Assembly (NCBI GenBank): GCA_964007475.1 | Contig: OZ023274.1 | Span: forward strand, 103,401,372 to 103,465,371 | Direction: 5' to 3' | From: Hybos culiciformis | Lineage: Eukaryota > Arthropoda > Insecta > Diptera > Hybotidae | Length of the DNA: 64,000 nt | In this document: piece after piece, positions 36,901-64,000 of the stretch | Position numbering within the stretch: the first letter of the stretch is position 1 | Layout of the letters: each line of letters starts with the position of its first letter | Made by a program: the position numbers and the translations under genes | The notes under the pieces: model-generated | What the model was told of the DNA's origin: nothing | Databases searched by the model: none | Seen by the model: only the letters and a program-made list of their open reading frames with translations

Positions 36901-39600
36901 TACACTCTACAAAGCTTTCGATGCAAATTTTTATTTTAGGAATCATTATTTATTTGACGTGAATTTGACGTAATAAGTATCTAAGATTAAAATCATGAGA
37001 ATAAAATCAGTAAAAATATGTTTATAATTTTATGTTATGTATTTTTAAGTTTTTTGTATGATAAATTTTTTTGTAGGAACTTAGGTAAATATATAATGTA
37101 AACTAATAATCACCTCGTACTCGAAATTCGAATAAAGATGTGATGAACGGATGTTATATGATATGGACCTATGATAGGTCCCTTTTTTTGTGATTCATGA
37201 GGTTTTTACGTGGTTGACTTTCACTGCATAGTGAAAATGAATGTCAACATTCAATTTTTCCACAGTTTCTTGTCTAATCGTACACAATTGTATTATAAGC
37301 GGGTTTCACATTGGGATAAAGGTCTGTTGGCTAATTCTAAATTAATCTTATAATTATCTTCCGATCACAATTATTTCTAGAAATAATAATTCATATTAAA
37401 TCAAATAATAAAATTTTATCATTTTTTATTTTGATATCACTAAATAACATAATTATTTATTATATATATATTTCATATTGTTTTTTATGCATATAAAGAA
37501 ACATTATTAAGAACTTATATATTAAAAATTAATTTTTCGTTAATTCTGTTAAATATATCTGAAATGAAATTATTTGTTGCTTATATTAATGTCTTACATA
37601 TTTATAAATATTCAAAGTTTTTTTTTTTTGTTTTTTTTTTTAATTTTAATATTAATTTTTTTTTTTATTTAATGGCTATATAGTAGTAATTAATTATTAT
37701 TAAATATACCATAAATATGTTATATTTATAATTTTTATTTTTTTTTATTTTTTATTTATTTATATTTATATAAAATTATTTTGTTTTTTTTAATGTAAAA
37801 ATTAAAAAAATATACCAGATATATTTTTCTTTTTGATAATTATTTTAATTATTAAACTTATCAATATACTTGTTATTATTTATCATATTTATATTATTAC
37901 TGTCACTATAAACTATTTTGATATTATTTATTTATATCAGTAAATCTAAAAATTATTAATTATTTTTGTTTTAATGAAAAGAAGCATTATTTTACAATAT
38001 TGTTTGATCAATGAAATTAAAAAATTGAAACAAAAAAATTTCTATTTATTTAAAATTAAATGACAAAAAAGAAAAATTAGGTAAAACAAAGATTTGAAAA
38101 GATTTTTCATAAATATTTCTTTGTGTGTAATAATTATGATATGAAAAATGTTAAATCGTTCTCCAATATAAAATATAAATTTATAATAAACTTTTTTTTT
38201 TTTACATTATCATAAATTAAATCTTATATAGATGTATTAGCTATCTGTAATGCTAAAGTCAAGTGAAACAAAATTCCGATGGGAAATAAAAACACGATTA
38301 CGGTTGTTCAATCAAAGTAACTCAAAGCTATTTGCCTATTTTAAACGAGAAATTTAACATATAACCACAAACCATAACATAACAAGCCAAAAAATTTTGT
38401 TTTTGCGAAAATAGGAATAGAATCACATACCCATTATATTTTCGAAAATACTGAAATTTGTCTTGAAATTATATATATGTAAGTACAATTTCATGCATTC
38501 TATTCAATTATAATTCTATTGAATTATCCATTTGATTGGAAGTTTCTACATTTTACATTTGACTCTTAAATTTTTTTCGAACTTTAAATTTTATATACAC
38601 AATAACTCAAATTTAATCATTTTAATTTTTTTTAATTGCAACCATTCAAGAGGAATATATATTTCATATACAGTTTTCGAAAAGTAAGAATTTACTTTTA
38701 TTTTTTTGAATTTACTTAATCGAACTAATTTTTAAAAAAAATATATTTAACTTCACAAATACATTAAATTTTTCCTAATTTATTTTATTTTTGAAAAGAA
38801 AACCAGTTTTGTGAAACTTGCAGTGTGTGTGTATAAAATGTATTCTCAGTATCAATAAAAATATTATCCTATTAAAAACAGTAAAAAAAAAGATTTAATG
38901 TCGTTAATTTAACAGCTCAATGAAAACTTCGTTGAATTCATGATATTTTTTATATATATGTCGACGGGTCCGAAGAGTACTATGTTAAATCGAGATACGA
39001 TAGAAACCGATTAATATTAAAAATGATTCTCCGCACTCATAATGTACGATGACAAACAAATTATTTGTGAACTTGTAAGATTATTATTAGTTTTTTTTTT
39101 TTTTTATAAAACAACGAAATTATATTTACTCTGATGGTATCTAGTTATGTCATGGTTGTCCTAATTAAACTGGGTTAGAAAAATATTGAGCAGCAAATGA
39201 TAAGTATACATTTTATTTCTCTATATTGCTGGTTAGTTAAATAATAAATTTGTTAAACTTTGAATAAAACTAAAAGCTAAATAAAATATTTCTTAACAAT
39301 TTACCCGAAAATTATTTCTATTTACATTTTTCCTTTATTATAACTAAGATTTTAAATAATTTGAGTTTGATTCAATTTTTCAGATTTTAATTTTTTTTTT
39401 TTTTTAATACATGCGTTTTATAATCTGATTTTAAATTGAATTTATTTCAAAAAAAAAAAAAAATTAGTAACTACTTTTTATATCAAACAAAGTTTTATAA
39501 ACTTAAATCATTCTCGATAAGTTTTTCATTAATTAAAAATTATTTTTACAACGATTTTGAATCTAATATTATTATTTAATTTTTTTTTTTTTTACAAAAA
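33961..39600. other. intergenic region downstream of the zinc-finger gene
   Basis: No exon recognised on either strand. Includes (TTTA)n at 34012-34037, ACCTACCTACC-type repeats near 35364, and two small hairpins at 37165-37181 and 37213-37248 described under findings. The remainder is A+T-rich with homopolymer runs. Confidence 0.4.
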
Positions 39601-39605
39601 GATCT

Positions 39606-39611
39606 TTTATT
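39606..39611 (-). terminator. poly(A) signal of the zinc-finger gene
   Basis: TTTATT on the plus strand is AATAAA on the minus strand. It lies only 33 bases beyond the TAA that ends the in-frame extension, and 138 bases beyond the TGA. Confidence 0.5.
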
Positions 39612-39643
39612 GATTTATACACTTAATCAATTCATTTACTTTT

Positions 39644-39748
39644 TTAATATATAAAAACTTTTTTTATATCTTCGGTTCCATCAGCATTTTTAATCCGTAA
39701 TATAGCTTCCTGTTGTTGCTGTCCGGCACCTTGTTGTTGCTGTCGTTC
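39644..39748 (-). other. in-frame coding-like extension after the TGA of the zinc-finger gene
   Basis: Immediately after TGA (39749-39751) the same frame continues for 34 sense codons to TAA (39644-39646). The predicted residues begin ERQQQQGAGQQQQEAILRIK and end with an acidic/lysine stretch, NADGTED then IKKVFIY. This is not what random A+T-rich 3' UTR gives: it keeps the Gln-rich style of the gene, uses both CAA and CAG, and stays open until just before the poly(A) signal. It may be translated by readthrough, or the TGA may be a mutated or misread TGG. Confidence 0.6.
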
Positions 39749-55335
<15,587 letters not shown>

Positions 55336-57049
55336 GTTTTTTTTTTTGTTTTTAATATTATTGTTCGAACGTAAGGAAAATGAGCTTTTTTTTTTGTATG
55401 GCTTATTTGACTTTATTTTTTATGATCACCGACAGACAGTCGTGCTGACTAAACGCTAGTCAGAAAAAAAAAAGCGAAATATTTTTTCGGTTTTTCGACA
55501 AATAAGAATTTTTAATTAATAATGGGGAAGATTTAAAAATTTAAATGTTTTCATCATGTTTTTTCTTTTAATTAAGTTTTAAAATTTGTTTTTTTTTTTT
55601 AATAATTTTTTAAGTTCTTTTTTTCTACAAAGGAAAATTTTTTAATTTTTTTTTTTTTTTTTTCTACTTTTGAAGAAAATTTGAGAAAAAAAATTTTCGA
55701 GATTAAATTGGAAATATCATAAAAAAAAAACAATATAAATATTTTTTTATTTTTTTAAATATTTTCTAGATACTTTTTTTTTTTATTATTGTATTGTCAC
55801 TATTATTATAAATATTTTTTTTTTTATTTTTAATTAATAAATTTTCTTTTCGTATTTTTTTCTTCTTCACACAATACAAACTCAGAAATAAAAAATTCTT
55901 TACAAAGACGCCATCTTTGCTTTTATTGAATAAAAATGATTTTTTTTTTATATTTTATACAGAAAAATACAGAAAGGCCGAAGCGTCTTGCATTAGTAAT
56001 TGACGTTAACTAAAAAAATTTTAGTAAAAAATTTTCGATTTCATATCGTCGTATTCAGTTTTTTTTTCACAAGAAAAAAATTTATATATATTATTTCTCC
56101 TGAAAATTTAAAATGTAGAGGAGAAAAATAAATACAACAGGGCTTTTATATATAGATTTTTTTTTCGCTTTCATGTGTGAGTGCGCTGTTGCGGTATTGC
56201 CGAATCTCTATACAGGAAATTTATAAAGGTATAAAATTTTTTTTGGGTAAGTATTCGTTAAATAAAATGAAAGAGGGGAAAAATGTTGTTTTCTTTTCCT
56301 TCATAAAATAAAAATATTTTTATTTTCATTTAAATAGAAGAAACTGAATATTTGCTGCGATAAGTTTAATTTAATTACGAAATTATAAAAAAAACATTTT
56401 AAAATATTTAAATTTAATTTATATTAAGATATTAAATTTCTATTTTAATTAAATGAAATTTTTATGAAAAAATTTAGTACAATATTTTTTTAAGTTCTCT
56501 TCTTCATTAAATGCGGCATGAATTATTTTGCCCGCCACTATTTTTAAACTAAAATTTTTTTTTTTTTTTTATTTGGGAATCTTTTCGTCTTCAACAATAT
56601 TTTTATTTTAATTTATTAAAAATTTTATTTTATTATTTTAATTTTAATATACTACTGGACCTGGGTTAAAAATTTATATTATTTTTGCAGGTTTACACTT
56701 TTTTTTTTACACAATAGTTTTTAAATTATAAAATGTAAACATTCATTTGTGTCATAATGTGGTGCTGCTGAATATGCTGAAATTTATTTTGATCTGGCAA
56801 TACTATAATACATAAAAGCAGTGATGTCGAAAAAAATTTATTAGAGGAGTGGACTGGAAGTGAAGATTGATAGAAGGTAAATATTTTTCAGTTATATTTT
56901 ATTTATTTATTTAAACAGATAAAATATAAAAAATAAAAAAACAGCTTTCGAGATATTAGCGAAAAACTAAAAATATTCTGAATATGTCTATATTTAAAAT
57001 AATAAATATGGTCAGCGTAACAAAAAAGAGACTGTCCTCTGAAACAGAG
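55336..57049. other. probable 5' leader and promoter area of the zinc-finger gene, otherwise non-coding
   Basis: The minus strand upstream of the ATG begins with an A-rich leader. A G+C-richer patch at 55425-55470, reading GTCAGCACGACTGTCTGTCG on the gene strand, could mark the transcription start area. Further patches near 55910, 55975 and 56180 stand out from the poly-T background. No TATA-type element can be chosen in such A+T-rich DNA. Confidence 0.35.
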
Positions 57050-57690
57050 AGGACGAATGGTCATCGTGAATTTGTTTATTTTCAGTTAAATTTTATAAAA
57101 AAATCGCGTATTATTCGAATGTGATATAATGATCATTATGATTGATGTACATACCTGGTTTCGTTAAATTTTATTCCTCGTTTCAAGATGAAAATAGTTT
57201 ATGTTTTGACATAACATTTTATGCCAAAAAAGGTGATCTTTGGTCGTACATTTATAAAATAATTTTATGTGATGTTGAATGTACAAAATATTATGCAGTT
57301 GAAATAGTATTGGCATTATAAGAAATGCATAAAAGGGTGTTTGTTATACATGGCGATTTAAAAACAGAAACATGATGAGAATATGCATCTGATAGTGTCT
57401 GATTTTGGTTCAGCATACATATTTAATCAAAGAGATTCATTTTCAAAAATAAATGCAGATAATAAAATTGAAGCAGTGGGTTTAGGAGGGGGTCGAACTC
57501 TTGTTGGAACATAAGAATATGCATCACCAGAGATATTATTAAACGGTCCAGTAACACCAGCAGCCGATTTATGGTCTCTCGGATGTATTTATTTATCAAT
57601 AAATATATGGTGTAACGTCTTTCCGTGGCGGAAATCTAGATCTGATATTTGAAGAAATTTTAATCTTAAAATAAGAATTTCCAATTGGTG
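57050..57690 (+). pseudogene. Pdk1: PDK1 (3-phosphoinositide-dependent kinase 1) retro-pseudogene fragment
   Basis: PDK1 phosphorylates the activation loop of Akt and other AGC kinases. On the plus strand the kinase domain is readable without introns: IPGFVKFYSSFQDENS from 57151, YAKKGDLWSYI, YYAVEIVLAL, HGDLK (normally HRDLK), VSDFGSAYIF with the DFG motif, [28 protein letters not shown] and [18 protein letters not shown]. Fly PDK1 (recalled) has [20 protein letters not shown]. In-frame TAA codons at 57319-57321, 57512-57514 and 57672-57674, a frameshift with loss of the residues after DLKTE (near 57371) and another frameshift near 57607 make it dead. A weaker match (KKSRIIRM) extends it to about 57090. 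Lack of introns suggests a processed copy; no poly(A) tail or target duplication was recognised, and the rest of the mRNA is missing on both sides. Confidence 0.85.
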
Positions 57691-59469
57691 TAATTTAGTG
57701 ATTTGTTTTTAAGAATTATGGTAAAAAAATAAAGTAATATATAAACTGTAAATAATTTTTATAGATTAGTTTAATATGTATTTCAATTTATTATTTTGCA
57801 TTCAAGCCTAAATCGACTCAATTGAATTTCCAAATTTATGTCAGAGTCAATTTTGAATTAGAATACAAATGCTTTCAAAGGTAAATTTTAAATAAATTTT
57901 GGAATATCAAGGTAAGATAGGGTTAACCAAATTATATTCAGTAAATTATTCCACATTTATGTAAGAATAATTTATTAAATATAATAATACGTGGTTCTTA
58001 TAATTATTATGTGTGATTTTGTTAACGTTCTTGCTATATAAAACTAGTCATATTGCAGAAAATAGAATTGTTTGAAATTGAAAGCCTTGCAATCAAACAT
58101 TTTTGATATCATGTTGTTCACACTCGTTATCTGTGCAGCTTGCTTTGCAGAAAAGCGAAAAAAATATTTATAATAAACATTTATTTTAAACTAAAAAGGA
58201 AATAATTTTGTATTTCATATCTGCATTTATTCAATCCAATTCTTATCTCTTTTCGAAATCCTTTTTGCTATATTTATCTTCCTGAATTGAAATCAGATCT
58301 TATTTTTATCTTATTTAAAATGATCAACTGCTTTTCGATACCATTTTCTTTCGATCTTTTTGAAGTTATTTTATAGTATGTATAGTATGTAAGTATTCAA
58401 TTTGATGCTATTATCAACAATATTTTGAGTTAAATAAAATGTTAACAAAAAAAAAAAGTTTTATATATCTTTATTGAATTTTTTTTTTTTTTCGTCATAA
58501 GGTGTATAATTTATATACTTTTTCTTTCATATGTAATACAACAGAAATATTTTTTTTTTTTTATATAGAATAAAAGAAGAGTCAGAGTGTGTTGTTGTTG
58601 TTGTTTTTGTATTTTCTATATATATACATTATATATTTTCGTTTCATATAAATGAGAATAACATTCATTAACTGATCATTGAAGAAATAAGACGTTAAAA
58701 GCGCTTTAACTTATTTGTTTCTTAACAATCAAAAATTTAATAAAAATTAGAAAGAAAATTTGCAAAAAATTTTGAAGTTTGCCATTTTTTTTTTTTTTTT
58801 TGGCTTAAATAATATCAATAAAAAAGAAATAACATTTTTTTTTATTATTTAAATAATTTCTCTTTCAAAGTTATATACATCAGTTTTTTTTTTTTTTTTC
58901 ACTTGTTTGTTAATTAAATAATATCTAAATTAAATTATTTTGCAAAAATAAAAATTAAAAACCAAATCTAAACATTTTGTTTTTCCGGATATTAGTTTTA
59001 GTTAGAGTGTCATTTAGTGTTAAAAAAATAAATAAAATAATAATGTCAATGTTATATTTGATTTAAAACAGTGTTGTAATAATAATTTGTATGTAAACAA
59101 AATATATAATTATATATATAAACAACGTCAAATTTAAAAACTAATTTCTATAAAAAAAAAAAATTAAAAATTTAAAAATTGAAAACAAATAAATAAATAA
59201 TTTAAAATAAAAATTTTAAATCGCATATTTTTTTTTTGTTCTATTTAAAAAATAAATAAATAAAATTAAAAAAACATTTAATCAAAATTTGAAGTTTGAA
59301 GGACGTTGTAATTAAAAATTTTGCACAAGTTTTGTTTTTTTTTTTGTTTTTTTTTCCCCAAAAATAATTGCACACAAAAAACTTATTTAAAAGTATAATA
59401 AAAACTTATTAAAAACACAACTATATATACCTATACCAGAATTATATATATAATAAAAATAAAATTATA
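57691..59469. other. non-coding; upstream region of the 59.5-kb gene
   Basis: A+T-rich with poly-T tracts. The last 150 bases before 59470 are A-rich and probably contain the leader of the following gene. No further feature was supported. Confidence 0.4.
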
Positions 59470-61260
59470 ATGGAATTTAAATTTAATTATTTATTTTTAT
59501 TATTTTTATTTCGCACATGTATAGGAAATAAAAATTTTGATTTTATTGTCAATAATAATAATAATAATAATAATAATATTAGCAGCAATATTACATCTAA
59601 TTTAATATTAATTAATGATAGTGAAATAAGTAAAACAGAAAATTTATTAAAATTATGGGCTAATGGAAGAAAATTCATTTTAACTGATTATTTGACAGAC
59701 GGTGAATTTGAAAAAAGAATTGTATGGAATGGAATTATTGCAAAATTAACAAAAACTGATAATGAATACAAGTAATAATTATAATTACAAAAAATTTGTA
59801 ATTTTATTTTTTTATTTTTTTTAAAAACTAATCTAGTACCTATATAGTGGTCGGATGAAGTCATTCGATTTTTTTTTTGGCCTTATTTGAACTTTTTGAG
59901 AGTATAGATTAAGAAAATTACTACTCGTTGGTATGATTTGGCTAATTTTTAATGTTCGTAATAGTCTGAACAAGGATTTTAGGAAAAGAAAAATTGGAAA
60001 AGTTTCCCGGGTCTGCCAATAAGAATATCTTTTTTCTTTAAATAATGGTATAAAAGTTTGGAATATTTTAATTGAAATATGTTGTAAAGGGCCTACAATT
60101 CAATAATTAAAAATGATATCGGCCAAATGGTGATGACGTTTACATGCATTGATTCTTGTAACAAAATTTTATTTTCAATTACTGATTTTGAAACAGTTGA
60201 GATTCAATTTTGATTAATTTTGAAAAAAAAATTTCTGATTATCCACGTCTCATCATATTGCTACAAAAATAATTTGTATCTGAATAATACAAGCTACAAG
60301 CTATAGTATATAAAATAAATCAGACTTGATACCTTTACTCTTAAAGATTAAGTTTTAATGCTTTATTACACTTACTTATGTATAAGAAAATATCTAAAAT
60401 TCAGCTTTTCACTGAAAATTATGACGTTTAAGTTTAATTTATATTATTTTAAGCTTTATGTTTTTATGAATAGAAAATTAAATTAAAAATCAATAACTTC
60501 ATTATTTTCGTACTACTTGCAACCCAATTTTGAACTATAATAATTAAATCAATATTGAATTGATACAAAAATTAAAAAGAAGTTAAAATAAAAAATTTGC
60601 AATATGCGAGTCTATTAACCTTTTGACAATCGTTGATTAAATTTTAAATTTGCCATTAATTGATTTTATTGTCACAAATTGTCTAAAAATTTTAATTAAT
60701 TTTGCATCAATTTATGGTCAAATTTAATTCAAACTAAGTATACATATTCAATTTATGTTATGCCACGCATTTATAATAATTTTTTTCAACATAATTTTTT
60801 TGAACTTTTATTTAAGAAAAAAATAATTGGAAAAATTTAGCTCTAATTAAAAATATATAAATTTATTTTTTAGACCATAACTTATCTTTTTTAACATCAA
60901 TTAAAAATTCTTTTACATTGAAAAACTTTTCTTTTTGACATTTTAATATAAATTAACAAATAATTTTTTACATGGAGTTCTCACAAACGAATTTCTCAGC
61001 TTTTCGGCAAATTGACTTTAATAACATTTTTTTTTCGTTCTTAGTCTTAACAATATTATTTTACTAAGATATGTGTTTATTTAGCTTTTAGATAAAATAA
61101 ATATGCGATATTTTGTTCGGGAAATAAAAAAAACACTAAAAACTTATCTAAAGTAAATATTTTTACTATAAACATCGAAATTTTTTTTTAGCAAACGATT
61201 GGTTAAGCGTCACTGTATCAGTAGTAATAAAAATGTCTGGAATATCGAATTCGAATATAT
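59470..61260 (+). CDS. unidentified secreted or membrane protein, first two exons (3' partial)
   Basis: I do not recognise the family. Exon 1 (59470-59771) opens MEFKFNYLFLLFLFRTCIG, a typical signal peptide, then a run of nine Asn (AAT repeat), N-glycosylation sequons (NISS, NITS) and a non-repetitive part, LLKLWANGRKFILTDYLTDG followed by EFEKRIVWNGIIAKL. It ends with the donor AA|GTAATA, leaving two bases. The acceptor TTTTTTTTTAG at 61190-61191 opens exon 2 (61192-61260), which completes the codon (AAC) and reads KRLVKRHCISSNKNVWNIEF then EY up to AT|GTAGTA. Phase and composition fit well: exon 2 is a clear coding-like island. Later exons were not found and are probably beyond the window. 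The identity of exon 2 as part of this gene is inference. Confidence 0.5.
59772..61191 (+). other. intron 1 of the 59.5-kb gene (inferred)
   Basis: 1420 bp of A+T-rich sequence bounded by GTAATA and a poly-T AG. No other feature was seen inside. Confidence 0.45.
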
Positions 61261-64000
61261 GTAGTAGGTATGCTGCTGCTGATAATGTTACAAAAAATTT
61301 ACCTGTTTGAGCTATATTAGTCATAAATAAAATTTAGTGTGTAAATGTATCTCAGTACTATTTTGTAATAAATAAGTCCTTGTGAAATAGATACATGTAA
61401 ATAGGTTAAAAAATTCAATTCATTAACATCAATAAATTTCGACAAATATCTATGATATTAATTTTTTAATACACGTTTTTAGTTTTTATGATTTTGAATT
61501 TATTTTTCTTCTTTTGTTTTTGCATTCTAAGTTCTTGTAAATTTGAAATGATCATCGAATACTTTTGAAAGATTTTATTCAAAAAATTTAATGCTAACTT
61601 TTCAATATTTATACCGTACACTCTATTTTGGTCAAAATATACATATAATTTTACATTTTTATATAATATAAGCTTATCCATACTTATATACATATTTACA
61701 TAATATGTGTTATATGAAAATTGGCACTTAAAAAATTATTCATAAATGTCTGTATAAAACAGTTCTTTTCATAACAATATATACAATTATTGTATGTTAT
61801 TATATTATTATCATTATCTGGTATAACCACAATAAAATATTAAAGTTCACTGCTGCAGATTAACAAAAAAAAAATTATTATTATTATATATAATTCAAAT
61901 GTTTTGTCTACAAATTGACTTATAAGTATTTAGTAGATTGAAAAAAAAAACTTTTATGTTTATTATTATTTTTTTCCTAATCTTAAATAGGCTCTTTTCT
62001 ATATGAGTGGTTGAGCCATTTAAAACACATCAAATTCAGATTTCTGACATTAAAAGTTTATATGAAAAAATTTCTGTACATAATATTGGACATATAGAAA
62101 AAACTATATACTATTTAAGAGTTTATTCTGATCAAAATTATTAATTTAATTGTTAAACACTATGAATGGAATTGTGATAGGACATTTCATAAAAACAAAA
62201 ATTTGATATAGGATTCAATGATATATTTATCTTATTTATCATATTGATTAGAAAATAATGTCATGTACGAATTATTATGTTAGAATGTATGCAAATTTTT
62301 TTCTTATTATGTGGGGTCATATCTAACATGCTTTAAGTTTTTTTTAACCCTTTAACATTACTAATATAATTCAATTTCAGAAACTTTAAAAACTTTCTAA
62401 TAAACGTTTAATGATATATTCTAAATCTATAAAAATTCGATTGAATTTCTTTCCAAGTACGCAATTTTATTAAATTTCTAAAAGAATGCATACTTATTGA
62501 AATAAATTTAGTTTGAAATCACATGAATTTTTATATTTGACAGTACAAAAGTTACAAGTACTCTTTATGCAAATTTTGGAAATAAGATAAATACACACAT
62601 GATGATCAACTAACATTTATATATTTACGACAAAATATCACAACAAGAAAGTTTCACAATTTCAAATCAAAACTCAAAACAAAGTATTCTAATTTGGTTC
62701 TGAATTCATAAAAATGACTAAGCCGTACTAATTTTATTTTAATAATAAATGATATCCTTTTAATATTGCAATTTTATTACAAAGTAAAAATGTTTGTTAT
62801 TAGACAACATTGCTAAAAACTTAGTCTAAAATATATTTTCTGTAATGTATATACTACATACTTACTACATGCATAAAATCTGTACGTAATTTGCGTAAGA
62901 TAGCACATGCTTTATATGTTAACATTTATAAATATATTTAGTGCAATTTAAACAATGTCAGCAATTAATTTATATTATGTAATTATAAGATGACCGCACA
63001 CACTTATTTTTTTGTATATAAAAATAGAAATACATATTTAAATATTTTATGGTAAATTACAGTTTACATAAAAACTTAATAATTATTATTTAATGTGGTG
63101 TAAAAAGCAAAAAATTTGTCTTTTTTTTTTTTTTTGGAATTAAGAAATGTACTTAGTGTTGATTAAAATTGTTGGTGTTTGAAGAGAATTCGATAGTAAG
63201 TATCTTCTAACATTAAAAGGCTTAATTTGGCATTGTTAGACCTTGAAATTGTTTATATCTTTTGGACTGGTATTAAAGACCAAATATTTGCTATTAAAAT
63301 TTTTTTTATTAACCGAAGAGTTATTTTTAATGTAAAGAATAATATAATATTATAAGAGCTCGTTTGACATTATAACCTTTCAAGCCAGACACTATAATTT
63401 TAATTTAGACATGTTAAAGATTAATTAATTTCAATAATAAACTGACATAATCTCAAATCTTATTTTTTGGAATTTAGTCGTCCAAACCTATATATACATA
63501 TATAAGTTAAGTTATAAAATACTTTGTTTCCGTATAAATTTGTTTACACTTATCTAAATGAAAATAAAATAATAAGTAAATAATTGAAGTATGCATGACG
63601 TCTTACTTAACAAGCTATGTTTTTTCAACATTTTGTATTTTTTTTTATGAATTTAGCTTAAAAAACTTTTTTTAATTTTTACAAGAAACTAATTTGTAAA
63701 TAAATATATTTTGCTGCATAAATAAAATATTTAAGGCCATTATTGCAAGAATATTGCAACGCACTTGAATTTTATGATATATTTAAATGTGCCAAAACAA
63801 AAAACCTTGACAAATGAATAATTAATTAATTAAAGCCGAAATAACTCTTAAAATATATTTAACAGCAATTAACTTCATAAAAAAGAAATTATTACAATTT
63901 CCTGAAAATTTAATAGATCCTTGAAAATCTCACTTTTTGCTATTTTACCTTTAAAGAGTGGCTTTTCGAAAATTTTCTTTTATTTAAAAAAAGGACATAG
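61261..64000. other. probable intron 2, running to the right edge
   Basis: No exon fitting the expected phase (two bases carried over) was recognised in this stretch. The minus-strand open frame 61466-61693 is Lys/Asn/Tyr-rich and is not supported. Confidence 0.35.

Overview
The window is nuclear DNA of an insect. It is very A+T rich (about four-fifths by eye), with long poly-A/poly-T runs, GT-AG introns and AATAAA poly(A) signals. Three genes read as clear insect orthologues. A degraded non-LTR retrotransposon carries a 3' tail of CCTAA units, the complement of the common insect telomere unit TTAGG. The order cannot be fixed from this window; presence of a BAMBI-like gene together with TTAGG-type motifs argues against a drosophilid (recalled knowledge).

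Layout. (1) 2036-3439, plus: the last four coding exons of a BAMBI-like TGF-beta pseudoreceptor; its signal-peptide exon was not found. A 240-bp hAT-type MITE with an 8-bp target duplication lies just upstream. (2) 3.6-12.6 kb: A+T-rich, no gene seen. (3) 12725-14138, minus: a complete five-exon Yippee-like gene (YPEL1-4 type, 115 aa) with non-coding leader exons. (4) 14.6-39.6 kb: a gene-poor stretch with a dead mariner fragment, several short inverted-repeat elements, a two-copy TIR family, and a 557-bp hAT derivative inserted in an older G+C-richer repeat. (5) 39644-55335, minus: a complete 12-exon C2H2 zinc-finger gene (871 aa) that I take to be the l(3)neo38 orthologue. It has eleven fingers, three long glutamine tracts and a 9.35-kb first intron. 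Intron 3 holds a 5'-truncated RNase H-bearing non-LTR element. (6) 57050-57690, plus: an intronless, stop- and frameshift-broken copy of the PDK1 kinase domain. (7) 59470-61260, plus: two splice-compatible exons that appear to open an unidentified secreted or membrane protein running off the right edge.

All exon joins were checked by hand for splice signals and phase. The zinc-finger CDS sums to 2616 nt (872 codons with stop), the Yippee CDS to 348 nt (116 codons with stop), and the visible BAMBI exons to 764 nt (2 nt of a split codon plus 254 codons with stop). The genes do not form a common pathway. BAMBI acts at the cell surface on TGF-beta/BMP signalling; the Yippee and zinc-finger proteins are small or nuclear zinc binders.

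The most unusual point is that the zinc-finger gene has a TGA stop followed in frame by 34 more codons that look fully coding, ending at TAA just before the poly(A) signal. This suggests either stop-codon readthrough or a recent or erroneous TGG-to-TGA change. Nothing in the window resembles a CRISPR array, operon or other prokaryotic system.
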